A stretch of DNA of 64,000 nucleotides from an uncultured Christensenella sp. Lineage in GTDB: Bacteria; Bacillota; Clostridia; Christensenellales; Pumilibacteraceae. The stretch is from NCBI GenBank assembly GCA_910578545.1, contig CAJTPT010000001.1, positions 444,118 through 508,117 on the forward strand. The letters run 5' to 3'. Each line of letters begins with the position of its first letter. The stretch's first letter is position 1. This document shows positions 41,007 to 49,688 of this stretch, piece by piece. The notes below the pieces were generated by a model. It was not told the origin of the DNA. It saw nothing but the letters and a program-made list of their open reading frames with translations, and did not search any database. The position numbers were made by a program, and so were the translations under genes.

Positions 41007-43757
41007 ATGAAACCGATTAAGCTTACGATAGAAGGAATCAATTCGTTTATAGAGCCGCAAACGTTGGACTTCGAGGCGGCGGGGCGGAGCAATCTGTTTT
41101 GCATAAGCGGCAAGACGGGCGCGGGCAAAACCACTATTTTCGACAGTATCATGCTTGCGCTGTACGGCAAAAGCACCAAGGGCAACCTTGCCGACGTCGT
41201 CAACCTTTCGCTCATGTCCGCGCGGGTCGAGCTCGAGTTTGCCGAAAACGGCGAGATATACAAGGTTGAGCGCACTATTAAGTGCAGGTTTGAAAAGGAC
41301 GAGAGCGGCGCAAAAACGGACAAGCGCGCCGCCGTCAGCGATTGTCTTTTATACAAAAACGGCGCGCCGTTCGCCAAGGGCGAGGAAGCCAACGCAATAC
41401 TTTCCGGCATAATCGGGCTCGAGGCGGCGGAGTTTAAAAACGTGTATCTGTTGGAACAGGGCGAGTACGCCGAGTTTCTCAAAAAGACGCCGTCCAAGCA
41501 GACCGAAGCGGTCGGCAAGATTTTTTCGCTCATGCGGTTCGGCGACGTGTACAAGCGCGCTTCCGAAAAAGAGCGCGAGCAGTTGCATTTAGCCGAGATC
41601 AAATCTGCGGAAATAGCGCGACTGGGCGACGTTTCGCCGCAAAAGCTAAAAGAGGAAAAGGACGTGCTCAAAGCCCTGCGCACAAAAACGACTGCGCTCG
41701 TTCACGACGCAGAGGGAAAGACCGCCGAGCTTGCCGAAACGGAAAAAATCCGCGACGCGTTTATTCGCGTACGGGAAAAGCAGGACGCTGTCAAAAAGCT
41801 TATGCTTCAGTCGGACGACGCCAAAAAACGCGAGTATGAGGCGAAAACGGCGCTCGAACAGTTTGAAAAGTCGCTCAATCCCGAGGACGCAAGCAAGCAG
41901 ACCGCGCTACGCGACGATCTTAATAGGTTATCCGCGCTTAACGCGCTCGACCGTGAGTATTCTCAGGCGGCGGGCGAGCTTAAAAACAAAAGGGCGGCGC
42001 TCGATACTAAACGCGCCGAGCGCACGGCGGCGGAGCAACGGCTTAAAGCGCTGGAACAGACCGCCGCGCAGGACAAAGATAAGCTTGTCAAGCTGATAGG
42101 CGAGTTTACGTCGACGGCAAAGAGCGTGCAAAATAAATCGGCGGAGCTCACCGCGGTTATAATATCGGTGGAAGATAACGCGTCGATTGCCGATATAGTC
42201 GAAGCCAAACAGCGGCTTATCGTCGAGCTTAACAAGTACAACGAGCTTTGCAATAACAAAAACAAAATTACTGCGGCGATTGCAGACTTAACAGACCGCC
42301 GCACCAAACAGCTTGCCGCTATCGAGAAGTACGAAGCCATGCTTGCAGAGATTGCTGAAAAACAGCAAGCCGCCGAGGCGCAGGTGGAAAAATGCGCGAG
42401 CGCTTTGACTGCGGCACAGCTCGGCTCGCACGCGGCGGCGGTCCGCGCCGAACTGCACGACGGCGACGTTTGCCCGGTGTGCGGCGGCAGGTACGACGGC
42501 AGTCACGACGTTGGCGACACCGACGTGGAAAAACGCAAGTCCGAGCTTGAAAGCGCAAAGGTCGAGCTTAAAAGGATAGAAGCCGAGCGCGCCGACGCCG
42601 TCAAGCTTTCCGACCGTGCCAAGTCCGATTACGAAAATCACGATAATTCGATCAAGCAACAACGGAACGAGCTCGAGCTTGTCGACAAGCGGATAGCCGA
42701 AACGTGCGTGTTGCCCGAGGTGTACGATAGACTTACCGCATGCCTTGACGGTTGCAAAGCGGCGGCGGAAGCGGCGAGCAAGTCAAACGATTTGCTTATC
42801 AAACACAACCCCGAGCTTGCGCGGCTTGATGCGGAATGTAAGGCGTTAGAGAACGCGCTTGCCGAGCTCGAGAGCAAGACGGAAAACTATCTTAAGCAGT
42901 TGGGCGATTCCTGCGGCAAGACCGACGGCGAGATTGCGCGCGTCAAGTCCGAGCTTGTCGAACTCGAAAAAAGATTGACCGAGGTCGAGCAAACCCGCAA
43001 ACGGCTCACGGGCGAGCTTCAAGCGGCGACGGCGGCGGTTGCGGCGATAGAAAATTCACTGTCTGCCGCCAAGGCGGATTGCCCCGTCGACAGTCCCGAG
43101 TTTGACGAAGGCGCGTATACCGAAAAGCGCGACGCGCTCGACAGGCTCAAAAAGCAGATTGCCGAAAACGAAAAGGATATCGCCGTCAAGCAGGTGGAAA
43201 TAGATATGCTCAGCCAAAAGTGCGACGAGCTTGCCGCCCTCAACAAAGAGCTTTCGGCTATCAAAAAGCAAGCCGACCTGTACAAGACGATTGCCGATCT
43301 AACCAAGGGCAAGGCAATGCTAAACTTCGTCGCGGCGGAATACATAACCGAGTTTACCGCGATTGCCGGCGAGATACTCAACGAGCTTTCGGGCGGCAAG
43401 TACACCATGCGCTACGACAAGACCAACGGGTTTATGGTGTCCGACTTTCTCAACGGCGGCAAGTACCGCAAGACCGACACGCTCTCGGGCGGCGAGCTGT
43501 TTTTGGCGTCGCTGTCCGTCGCAATCGCCATTGCCGGCACGCAAGGCGGCGGCAACAACGCGTTCTTCTTTTTGGACGAGGGCTTCGGCACGCTCGACGA
43601 GGATCTTATCGACGTCGTTTACGGCGCGCTCGAATCGCTCGGCAAGGAAAGGCTCGTCGGCGTTATCACTCACGCCGAAGCGCTTATCTCGCGCATGCCG
43701 TACTGCGTGACGGTAGTCGAAGCAACCGACACCTGCGGAAGCAAAATCATTGTTTAA
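41007..43757 (+). CDS. sbcC: Nuclease SbcCD ATPase subunit SbcC (Rad50-type)
   Basis: The 916-residue SMC-like ATPase has N-terminal Walker A GKTGAGKTTIFDSI, the Q-loop LLEQGEYAEF, and a long coiled coil with a zinc hook CPVCGG near residue 490. The C-terminal signature is TLSGGELFLASLSVAIAIAG, with Walker B FFFLDEGFGTLD. It works with SbcD in the cytosol. Slightly shorter than typical SbcC (about 1,000) through shorter coils. A hairpin AGCATTAA/TTTAATGCT just after the stop may terminate the operon. Confidence 0.95.
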   Translation: MKPIKLTIEGINSFIEPQTLDFEAAGRSNLFCISGKTGAGKTTIFDSIMLALYGKSTKGNLADVVNLSLMSARVELEFAENGEIYKVERTIKCRFEKDESGAKTDKRAAVSDCLLYKNGAPFAKGEEANAILSGIIGLEAAEFKNVYLLEQGEYAEFLKKTPSKQTEAVGKIFSLMRFGDVYKRASEKEREQLHLAEIKSAEIARLGDVSPQKLKEEKDVLKALRTKTTALVHDAEGKTAELAETEKIRDAFIRVREKQDAVKKLMLQSDDAKKREYEAKTALEQFEKSLNPEDASKQTALRDDLNRLSALNALDREYSQAAGELKNKRAALDTKRAERTAAEQRLKALEQTAAQDKDKLVKLIGEFTSTAKSVQNKSAELTAVIISVEDNASIADIVEAKQRLIVELNKYNELCNNKNKITAAIADLTDRRTKQLAAIEKYEAMLAEIAEKQQAAEAQVEKCASALTAAQLGSHAAAVRAELHDGDVCPVCGGRYDGSHDVGDTDVEKRKSELESAKVELKRIEAERADAVKLSDRAKSDYENHDNSIKQQRNELELVDKRIAETCVLPEVYDRLTACLDGCKAAAEAASKSNDLLIKHNPELARLDAECKALENALAELESKTENYLKQLGDSCGKTDGEIARVKSELVELEKRLTEVEQTRKRLTGELQAATAAVAAIENSLSAAKADCPVDSPEFDEGAYTEKRDALDRLKKQIAENEKDIAVKQVEIDMLSQKCDELAALNKELSAIKKQADLYKTIADLTKGKAMLNFVAAEYITEFTAIAGEILNELSGGKYTMRYDKTNGFMVSDFLNGGKYRKTDTLSGGELFLASLSVAIAIAGTQGGGNNAFFFLDEGFGTLDEDLIDVVYGALESLGKERLVGVITHAEALISRMPYCVTVVEATDTCGSKIIV

Positions 43758-43817
43758 TTCGTAATTAGCATTAATGTGATTTAATGCTCGGCTTTATACA
43801 TAATTCCGAATTTAATA

Positions 43818-43846
43818 TTGACATTTTTTCTCGCATATGATATATA
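43818..43846 (+). promoter_or_regulatory. Promoter of the DUF975 gene
   Basis: TTGACA-N17-TATATA on the plus strand, ending 23 nt before the TTG start at 43870. Confidence 0.65.
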
Positions 43847-43869
43847 AAACGGTATAAGAGGAACAAGAA

Positions 43870-44667
43870 TTGAGAGCCAAAGATTACAGACAACGGGCTT
43901 GGAATAGTCTTCGCGGAAAATGGTCGACAGTAGTGATCACGTTTTTGGTTTACGGTGCGATAATAGGCATATGCGGCGCGCTTTCCACCATCGGCGTGGG
44001 CGCTGTACTTGCGTTCGTGCTCGAGGGCCCGTTACAGTACGGACTAAGCGTGCAGTCGTTAGCCGTCGTGCGCGGCGAACCCGTTTTGGAAAAAGATATA
44101 TTTGCCGCAAAGGACGGGTTCGGCGACATCTTTATTGCGTACCTAATAAACTCGATTCTTATAGTGCTTTGGTCGTTGCTGTTTATAATACCGGGCATAA
44201 TCCAGGCTTACGCGTACAGCATGACGTTTTACATTATGCGCGACGATCCCAAATTGAAACCGGACGCGGCACGGCGCGAGTCCGAACGGTTAATGGAAGG
44301 CAATAAGTGGGCGTTGTTCTGCCTGCACCTAAGCTTTTTCGGGTGGATATTGCTAAGCATGTTTACGCTTGGAATACTTATGCTGTGGATCACGCCGTAT
44401 ATGAAGTGTGCAACAGCGGAGTTTTACGACGCGCTCATTCCGCCCCGAGCCAAGGTCGAGCACGTTCCGTCAGGCGATGACGCCGCCGACCCGTTCGATC
44501 ATTCCGAGCCCGACAGCGCGACCGACCCGTTCGACCACGGCGAGCGGCAGACTACAGAAAAAACCGACGAGCCGTTTTACGTTTTCGAGGAAGAAATTCC
44601 GCGCGAAACGATTGTCACGGGCGACAGTATAAGCCCTAATAAAAACCGGAAAAGCGAGGATGAATAA
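43870..44667 (+). CDS. DUF975-family integral membrane protein
   Basis: The 265-residue protein starts with TTG after AGAGG and begins with RAKDYRQRAWNSLRGKWST, the DUF975 N-terminal pattern. Four to five TM segments follow (about residues 22-45, 90-115, 150-175), with PLQYGLSVQSLAVVRGEPVL and the typical IIPGIIQAYAYSMTFYIMRD box. A charged C-terminal tail contains two related DPFDH boxes. The function of DUF975 is not known. It overlaps no gene and is 2 nt from the next. Confidence 0.8.
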   Translation: MRAKDYRQRAWNSLRGKWSTVVITFLVYGAIIGICGALSTIGVGAVLAFVLEGPLQYGLSVQSLAVVRGEPVLEKDIFAAKDGFGDIFIAYLINSILIVLWSLLFIIPGIIQAYAYSMTFYIMRDDPKLKPDAARRESERLMEGNKWALFCLHLSFFGWILLSMFTLGILMLWITPYMKCATAEFYDALIPPRAKVEHVPSGDDAADPFDHSEPDSATDPFDHGERQTTEKTDEPFYVFEEEIPRETIVTGDSISPNKNRKSEDE

Positions 44668-44669
44668 TC

Positions 44670-44993
44670 ATGACGATACAAGAGCTTTCGCAGGCCGTCG
44701 GGCTTGCACACAAAAAGAAAATCGCCAAGGCGTTAAAAGCCCAAGGTCTTGTGGAATGCAAAAAAGTCGCCGAGCTTTCGGCAATCACAACCGCCGACCT
44801 TCAAACCGCCGCCGCAGAGTACACCGAAGTGTTTGCCGACAAAAAGGGCAAAAAGAAGTTTAAAGGCTGTATTCTAAAGCGCGTGCGCGGTTGGGAACAG
44901 TACACCTTTGTCGCATACAACCAAGTGGCCGACGAAGCGGGCGAAAGTTTGCTTGTCGGCGCGCCCCTCTTTGCCGAAGAGATACAGATGTAA
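44670..44993 (+). CDS. Hypothetical protein, 107 residues
   Basis: The soluble protein begins MTIQELSQAVGLAHKKKIAK and has a helical N-terminal half and a strand-rich C-terminal half (CILKRVRGWEQYTFVAYNQV, VGAPLFAEEIQM). I do not recognise a family. The start lies 2 nt after the DUF975 stop, so it is probably co-transcribed and coupled. A clear terminator follows 16 nt after the stop. Confidence 0.65.
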   Translation: MTIQELSQAVGLAHKKKIAKALKAQGLVECKKVAELSAITTADLQTAAAEYTEVFADKKGKKKFKGCILKRVRGWEQYTFVAYNQVADEAGESLLVGAPLFAEEIQM

Positions 44994-45008
44994 AAAAATA
45001 AAACGGAT

Positions 45009-45037
45009 AAGGCGCGGTACATAGCCGCGCCTTTTTT
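45009..45037 (+). terminator. Intrinsic terminator
   Basis: GGCGCGG/CCGCGCC 7-bp stem with a 7-nt loop followed by six T residues. Confidence 0.85.
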
Positions 45038-45101
45038 ATTTTGTCCGAAGTATAAATATTTAAATTATATTAACAAAATTTTTTATTCCTGATTTTAATT
45101 T

Positions 45102-46094
45102 CTATTTATAAATAGGATAGGAATAAACCTTGTTTGCGCCGAACAGCTTGCCGACAAAGTATTTATTGGCGGAAGCTTCGTTGGTGACTACCACTCGGTT
45201 GCCGACTATCGTTATATCTTCGGAAAACGCCGGAAGTATCAGAGTTTTATTTTTGGTATCGTTGCCGAGGAAGTAAAGCGGAACGTCCTTGCTTTCGGCG
45301 TCGGGGTTGGCTTTAAACTTGACTGTTATCGTATCGCCGTCGGAATGAGGATATGTATGGTATTCGAGCTCGGAATTTTTCAGTCCGTACGAGCGCGAAA
45401 GAATAAACGTTTCGCCGTCGGTCGCAAAGCCCTGGACGAGCCCCGTTACCGAAATGCAATGGTCGGGGTAGGGCTGGGTGTCGGCGTCTGTTATAAGTCC
45501 GTCGCCGTCAAGCACGTAACAGGACACGATCGCCTTGTTGTTTTTGTAGTAGTGCGATTTTTCCGTTTCGTAATTGCCTGCGCGATAAAACTCTCCGACG
45601 TAAAGATGGTTATTGTCGCTGTAGCAGTACGCGGCGCGGTTGTCCACGGGAATAACCGTTTTGACCTGCACCGTCGTTTCGGACGCCGCTTTTAGCTCGT
45701 CGAGCGCGAATACTTGCAAAACGTTATCGTTGGCTATATATACGTAGTTGCCTGTGCAGGTAACGCCGCCCGCGTGACCTTTTAGCGTTTTGCCGTCCTT
45801 GTCCGAAAGGTTGACCCGCTTATACTTGCTTCCGTTTACGATATACAGTACGGTATTGCCGTCTGGGTCGTAGCCGGTTAGGATATAGTCCTCGCCCGTA
45901 TACGTAATGCCTTGCGGCGCCCAACCGCTGTTTATCTCGGGTATAGTGCAAACGTACTTGCGAACGTCGCGAGCTTCTCCGTACGAGCCCACGCCGATAA
46001 GAAACAGGATAAAGTACAGCAGCAAAAACAATCCTATTATACTCGATAGGACTATTCCCGTTATTATAAGAGTTTTTTTTACTTTGGCGTTCAT
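45102..46094 (-). CDS. Membrane-anchored beta-propeller-like protein
   Basis: The start MNAKVKKTLIITGIVLSSII at 46094 is preferred because the promoter at 46129-46157 lies within any longer frame; an AAAGGA lies upstream. It gives 330 residues. One N-terminal TM helix (residues 9-36) anchors a domain with recurring strand patterns (GWAPQGITYTGEDYILTGYD, GHAGGVTCTGNYVYIANDNV, GLVQGFATDGETFILSRSYG) that look like propeller blades. No enzymatic motif is recognised. It is probably extracytoplasmic. Confidence 0.6.
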   Translation of the reverse strand: MNAKVKKTLIITGIVLSSIIGLFLLLYFILFLIGVGSYGEARDVRKYVCTIPEINSGWAPQGITYTGEDYILTGYDPDGNTVLYIVNGSKYKRVNLSDKDGKTLKGHAGGVTCTGNYVYIANDNVLQVFALDELKAASETTVQVKTVIPVDNRAAYCYSDNNHLYVGEFYRAGNYETEKSHYYKNNKAIVSCYVLDGDGLITDADTQPYPDHCISVTGLVQGFATDGETFILSRSYGLKNSELEYHTYPHSDGDTITVKFKANPDAESKDVPLYFLGNDTKNKTLILPAFSEDITIVGNRVVVTNEASANKYFVGKLFGANKVYSYPIYK

Positions 46095-46128
46095 GCGCGG
46101 ACAATCCTTTGTAATATGATATACGGTA

Positions 46129-46157
46129 AGTATATAATAAAACGGGCTGCTTGTCAA
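46129..46157 (-). promoter_or_regulatory. Promoter of the propeller-like gene
   Basis: Minus-strand TTGACA-N17-TATACT. Confidence 0.75.
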
Positions 46158-46193
46158 CATCGGCTAAAATCTTACAAAAATCGTCGTAAAATA

Positions 46194-46222
46194 TTGCCTT
46201 TTTTTTGTGACTATGCTATACT
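46194..46222 (+). promoter_or_regulatory. Promoter of the NifU-like/GGGtGRT pair
   Basis: TTGCCT-N17-TATACT on the plus strand, divergent from the neighbouring minus-strand promoter. Confidence 0.6.
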
Positions 46223-46294
46223 TACAAAGCAAGTCGGATTAGCTCTGACAAACGGATCAAATCAAATAAAAAATATATGGAGGACGTATTACTT

Positions 46295-46987
46295 ATGCAA
46301 TATTCACGCGAAGTGGAAAACATGTGCTGCGTGGCTAAAGGTTGCAATCACGGACCTGCACCGATTCCCGAAGAGGGCAAGTGGGTGCAAGCGTACGACA
46401 TCAAGGACATCAGCGGTCTTACTCACGGCTGCGGATGCTGTGCGCCTCAGCAGGGCACCTGCAAGCTCACGCTCAACATCAAAAACGGCATTATCGAGGA
46501 AGCGCTTGTGGAAACAATCGGTTGCTCGGGCATGACGCACTCGGCGGCAATGGCGGCGGAAGTTCTGCCCGGCAAAACGCTTCTCGAGGCGCTCAATACC
46601 GACCTTGTTTGCGACGCTATCAACGTTGCTATGCGCGAGCTGTTTCTGCAAATCGTTTACGGCAGAAGCCAGTCGGCCTTTTCCGACGCGGGCTTGCCTG
46701 TGGGCGCAGGACTCGAGGATCTCGGCAAGGGACTTCGCAGTCAGGTAGGCACGATGTATTCCACCAAGCTTAAGGGCCCGAGGTATCTCGAAATGGCGGA
46801 AGGCTACGTAACACGCCTTGCGCTCGATAAGAACGGCGAGGTTATCGGCTACGAATACGTCAATCTCGGCATAATGATGAAGCTTGTGTCCGAGGGCGTC
46901 AGCGGAAACGAAGCGCTCGAAAAAGCCAAAAAGCATTACGGCAGATTCGAGAACGCGGCAAAGTATATCGTTCCGCGCAACGAGTAA
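46295..46987 (+). CDS. NifU/IscU-like iron-sulfur scaffold-type protein
   Basis: The start MQYSREVENMCCVAKGCNHG at 46295 follows GGAGG 11 nt upstream and gives 230 residues. It shows IscU/NifU-like Cys patterns: HGCGCCAPQQGTC and ETIGCSGMTHSAAMAAEV. The C-terminal half (residues about 130-230) is not part of classical IscU. Proteins of this type are frequently encoded next to GGGtGRT proteins. Its job in cluster assembly is inferred from motifs. The next gene is 47 nt away. Confidence 0.75.
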   Translation: MQYSREVENMCCVAKGCNHGPAPIPEEGKWVQAYDIKDISGLTHGCGCCAPQQGTCKLTLNIKNGIIEEALVETIGCSGMTHSAAMAAEVLPGKTLLEALNTDLVCDAINVAMRELFLQIVYGRSQSAFSDAGLPVGAGLEDLGKGLRSQVGTMYSTKLKGPRYLEMAEGYVTRLALDKNGEVIGYEYVNLGIMMKLVSEGVSGNEALEKAKKHYGRFENAAKYIVPRNE

Positions 46988-47034
46988 TGGAGTGGAACGC
47001 CCATTCAAGCACACTTTAAAAGGAGATTTAAAAC

Positions 47035-48033
47035 ATGGCTATCACGTTTGAAGGATACGAAAGAAGAATCGACAAAATCAATGCCGAGCTCAAAAAATAC
47101 GGTATCAAGTCACTCGAGGACGCACGCGATATCTGCTTAAAGCACGGCGTTAACGTAGAGGAAATCGTAAAGGGCGTTCAGCCCATCGCGTTTGAGAACG
47201 CGGTTTGGGCGTACACCGTCGGTTGCGCCATTGCGTTCAAAAAGGGCGTGAAGACCGCCGCCGAAGCCGCCGAATGTATCGGTCTCGGACTTCAGTCGTT
47301 CTGCATTCCAGGCAGCGTCGCCGATCAGCGTAAGGTCGGTCTCGGACACGGCAACCTCGGCGCAATGCTTCTTCGCGAGGAAACAGACTGCTTTGCGTTC
47401 CTTGCGGGTCACGAATCGTTTGCCGCGGCGGAAGGCGCTATCGGCATTGCGAGAAATGCCAACAAGGCGCGCAAAAAGCCGCTTCGCGTTATTCTTAACG
47501 GCTTAGGAAAGGACGCCGCGTACATCATTTCGCGTATCAACGGCTTTACATACGTCCAGACCAAGTACGACTACTACACCGGCGAGCTCAAGATCGTTCG
47601 CGAGGTTGCTTTTTCGGACGGCGAACGCGCCAAGGTGCGTTGCTACGGCGCGGATGACGTAAACGAGGGCGTTGCGATTATGCGTCACGAAAAGGTCGAC
47701 GTTTCAATTACAGGCAACTCAACCAACCCGACCAGATTCCAGCACCCCGTTGCGGGCACGTACAAAAAATGGTGCCAGGAAAACGACAAAAAATACTTCT
47801 CGGTAGCAAGCGGCGGCGGTACCGGCAGAACTCTCCACCCCGATAACGTTGCGGCGGGTCCTGCGTCCTACGGCATGACCGATACGCTCGGACGTATGCA
47901 CAGCGACGCGCAGTTTGCGGGCAGCTCGTCCGTTCCCGCGCACGTCGAGATGATGGGTCTTATCGGCATGGGCAACAACCCTATGGTCGGCGCAACGGTC
48001 GCCTGCGCAGTCGCAGTCAGCCTTGCCGAATAA
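47035..48033 (+). CDS. GGGtGRT-family protein
   Basis: The 332-residue soluble protein carries the family hallmark SVASGGGTGRTLHPDN at about residues 260-275. Other conserved-looking parts are CIGLGLQSFCIPGSVADQRK followed by VGLGHGNLGAMLLREETDCF, and GMGNNPMVGATVACAVAVSL. The family is named after the motif, and no biochemical function is established to my knowledge. It is consistently paired with a NifU-like gene, as here. AAAGGAG precedes the ATG, and a terminator follows. Confidence 0.85.
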   Translation: MAITFEGYERRIDKINAELKKYGIKSLEDARDICLKHGVNVEEIVKGVQPIAFENAVWAYTVGCAIAFKKGVKTAAEAAECIGLGLQSFCIPGSVADQRKVGLGHGNLGAMLLREETDCFAFLAGHESFAAAEGAIGIARNANKARKKPLRVILNGLGKDAAYIISRINGFTYVQTKYDYYTGELKIVREVAFSDGERAKVRCYGADDVNEGVAIMRHEKVDVSITGNSTNPTRFQHPVAGTYKKWCQENDKKYFSVASGGGTGRTLHPDNVAAGPASYGMTDTLGRMHSDAQFAGSSSVPAHVEMMGLIGMGNNPMVGATVACAVAVSLAE

Positions 48034-48094
48034 ATTTAATCAGTATCGATACACAACAAAAGTTCGTTATGTTTGCGGTGTATTTCATAATGAC

Positions 48095-48130
48095 AAAAGC
48101 AAGGAAATATTCTGCTTTCCTTGCTTTTTT
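48095..48130 (+). terminator. Intrinsic terminator of the NifU-like/GGGtGRT pair
   Basis: AAAAGCAAGGAAA/TTTCCTTGCTTTT stem with T-run, 62 nt after the stop. Confidence 0.9.
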
Positions 48131-48194
48131 ATTGCGGTTTTGTTATAATAATTACACGATAAACAGTAATCAGGGAGAACTGATATAGAGAACG

Positions 48195-48431
48195 GTGAAG
48201 AAATTAAGAGATGAATACAACAAAAAATACGGGTTGGATATCGACTTGGACTAAGAGCTGAAAGCCGCCGAACTCGGCAGTTTGGATGCGCAAATGAAAG
48301 TCGCTCGATATTACGAAAACGCCATAGAAGGTAACCGCGACTATAAAAAAGCCGTATATTGGTACAGACAGGCCGCCGAACAGGGTGTAGAAGACGCCGA
48401 AAAAGCGCTTGAACGATTAAAGGGAAGTTGA
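48195..48431 (+). pseudogene. Sel1-repeat protein remnant with in-frame stop
   Basis: A GTG-started frame reads KKLRDEYNKKYGLDIDLD, a TAA at codon 20, then ELKAAELGSLDAQMKVARYY followed by ENAIEGNRDYKKAVYWYRQA and AEQGVEDAEKALERLKGS. The second part is a single good Sel1-like repeat. Sel1 proteins are usually multi-repeat scaffolds, so this short interrupted copy looks decayed. There is no good ribosome-binding site. Confidence 0.65.
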
Positions 48432-48476
48432 TATATAACATAGCGTAAAATACACACCGATAATTGTAAAAAACAG

Positions 48477-48523
48477 AAAATATAGCACACTATACTTCAA
48501 AAACGAAGATAGTGCGCTATTTT
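48477..48523. terminator. Long hairpin, likely terminator
   Basis: AAAATATAGCACACTAT ... ATAGTGCGCTATTTT with an inner CTTC/GAAG stem; a T-run follows on the plus strand and an A-run precedes, so it may act on both strands. Confidence 0.6.
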
Positions 48524-48655
48524 GTTTGCCCGCGAAAATCCATATGACAGAACACCCTTTAGCGAGCTTTTTTGTGTGTGGTATTTTAGAGCATATAAAC
48601 GCGTCGGAGTCGCCGTCGCTCACGGATAATTTATGCGTCTTATATGTTATTCCCT

Positions 48656-49522
48656 TTATAATTCTTCCGCGTCGTGCGACTTGTAGCCCTCGCCGTAAAT
48701 CTCTTTAGCCGACGACACGATGGTAAACGCGTCGCGGTCGTACTTTCGTATAATATCGCGCAAGCGCGGGTAAACATAATTCTTTACGGCGCACATTATG
48801 ACGGTCTTATCGTCACCCGTGTACGCACCTTTGCCGTCAAGAATTGTTGCGCTTACGTTAAGGTCTTGCAATATGCCGTCGCAAATCGGTTTTGCTTTTT
48901 CCTCGGTCGTTATTATAAACACGAGTATTGCCGAGTTGCCGCCGTAAAGCACAAAGTCGAAAGCGACCGTAAAAGTTATAATCGACAGAACGGTTATCAA
49001 AAGCAGTTCGAGATCTCGGTATATCGCGCCCGACGCGGCGATTATCGTTACGTCTATTAACATGGAGATTATACCGGCCTTGAGGTGGCGGAACTTTTTG
49101 TGCAACAGCTTGACTATTATATCCGTGCCGCCAGTGCTGCTTCCCGCGCGGAAGATAACGCCGAGCCCGCCGCCGTACAGTACGCCGCCTGCAAGCGCGG
49201 GCAGAATGTTGTTGCTCATAGTCGGCATGTACGGAACAGCAAAATAGCCCCATAGCTCGATGAGTCCCGAAGACAGCGCAGTCGCCGCGATCGACGAGAT
49301 AATAAAGTATCTGCCAAAGAATATCGCGCCGAGTATAAACAGCGGCACGTTGATAATAAGGATTATCCAACCCGTGCCGACGACCCCGCCGGAGACCGTA
49401 TCTATTATTATCGCGATACCGGTAACGCCCCCGGACGCAATCGCGTTGGGGTCAAGAAACAATGCCACGCCCAGCGAGTATATTATACTGCCCACCAATA
49501 TCATGGCGCACGATTTTAGCAT
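48656..49522 (-). CDS. YitT-family membrane protein (DUF2179)
   Basis: The start MLKSCAMILVGSIIYSLGVA at 49522 has AAAAAAGG 5 nt upstream. An ATG eight codons earlier (49546) would begin only a few nt after the promoter's -10 region. The protein of 288 residues has five to six TM segments, the AIASGGVTGIAIII and RAGSSTGGTDIIVKLLHKKF motifs, and a C-terminal cytosolic DUF2179 domain (DKTVIMCAVKNYVYPRLRDI). YitT proteins have no established transport substrate. Confidence 0.85.
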   Translation of the reverse strand: MLKSCAMILVGSIIYSLGVALFLDPNAIASGGVTGIAIIIDTVSGGVVGTGWIILIINVPLFILGAIFFGRYFIISSIAATALSSGLIELWGYFAVPYMPTMSNNILPALAGGVLYGGGLGVIFRAGSSTGGTDIIVKLLHKKFRHLKAGIISMLIDVTIIAASGAIYRDLELLLITVLSIITFTVAFDFVLYGGNSAILVFIITTEEKAKPICDGILQDLNVSATILDGKGAYTGDDKTVIMCAVKNYVYPRLRDIIRKYDRDAFTIVSSAKEIYGEGYKSHDAEEL

Positions 49523-49554
49523 ATTTACCTTTTTTGTTTTGTCCATACCTTTTT

Positions 49555-49583
49555 ATTATACACTAAATTTATATTCCGTTCAA
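49555..49583 (-). promoter_or_regulatory. Promoter of the YitT-family gene
   Basis: Minus-strand TTGAAC-N17-TATAAT. Confidence 0.7.
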
Positions 49584-49688
49584 GTTTTTTTGCTCGCGTT
49601 TTCTGTCGTCGTAGCAGTATTGTCGCTTTTTTATGCCCTTGTGTTTCAAAAAGAAAAGTCGAGCGTAAATTCGCCGATCCCTCATTCG

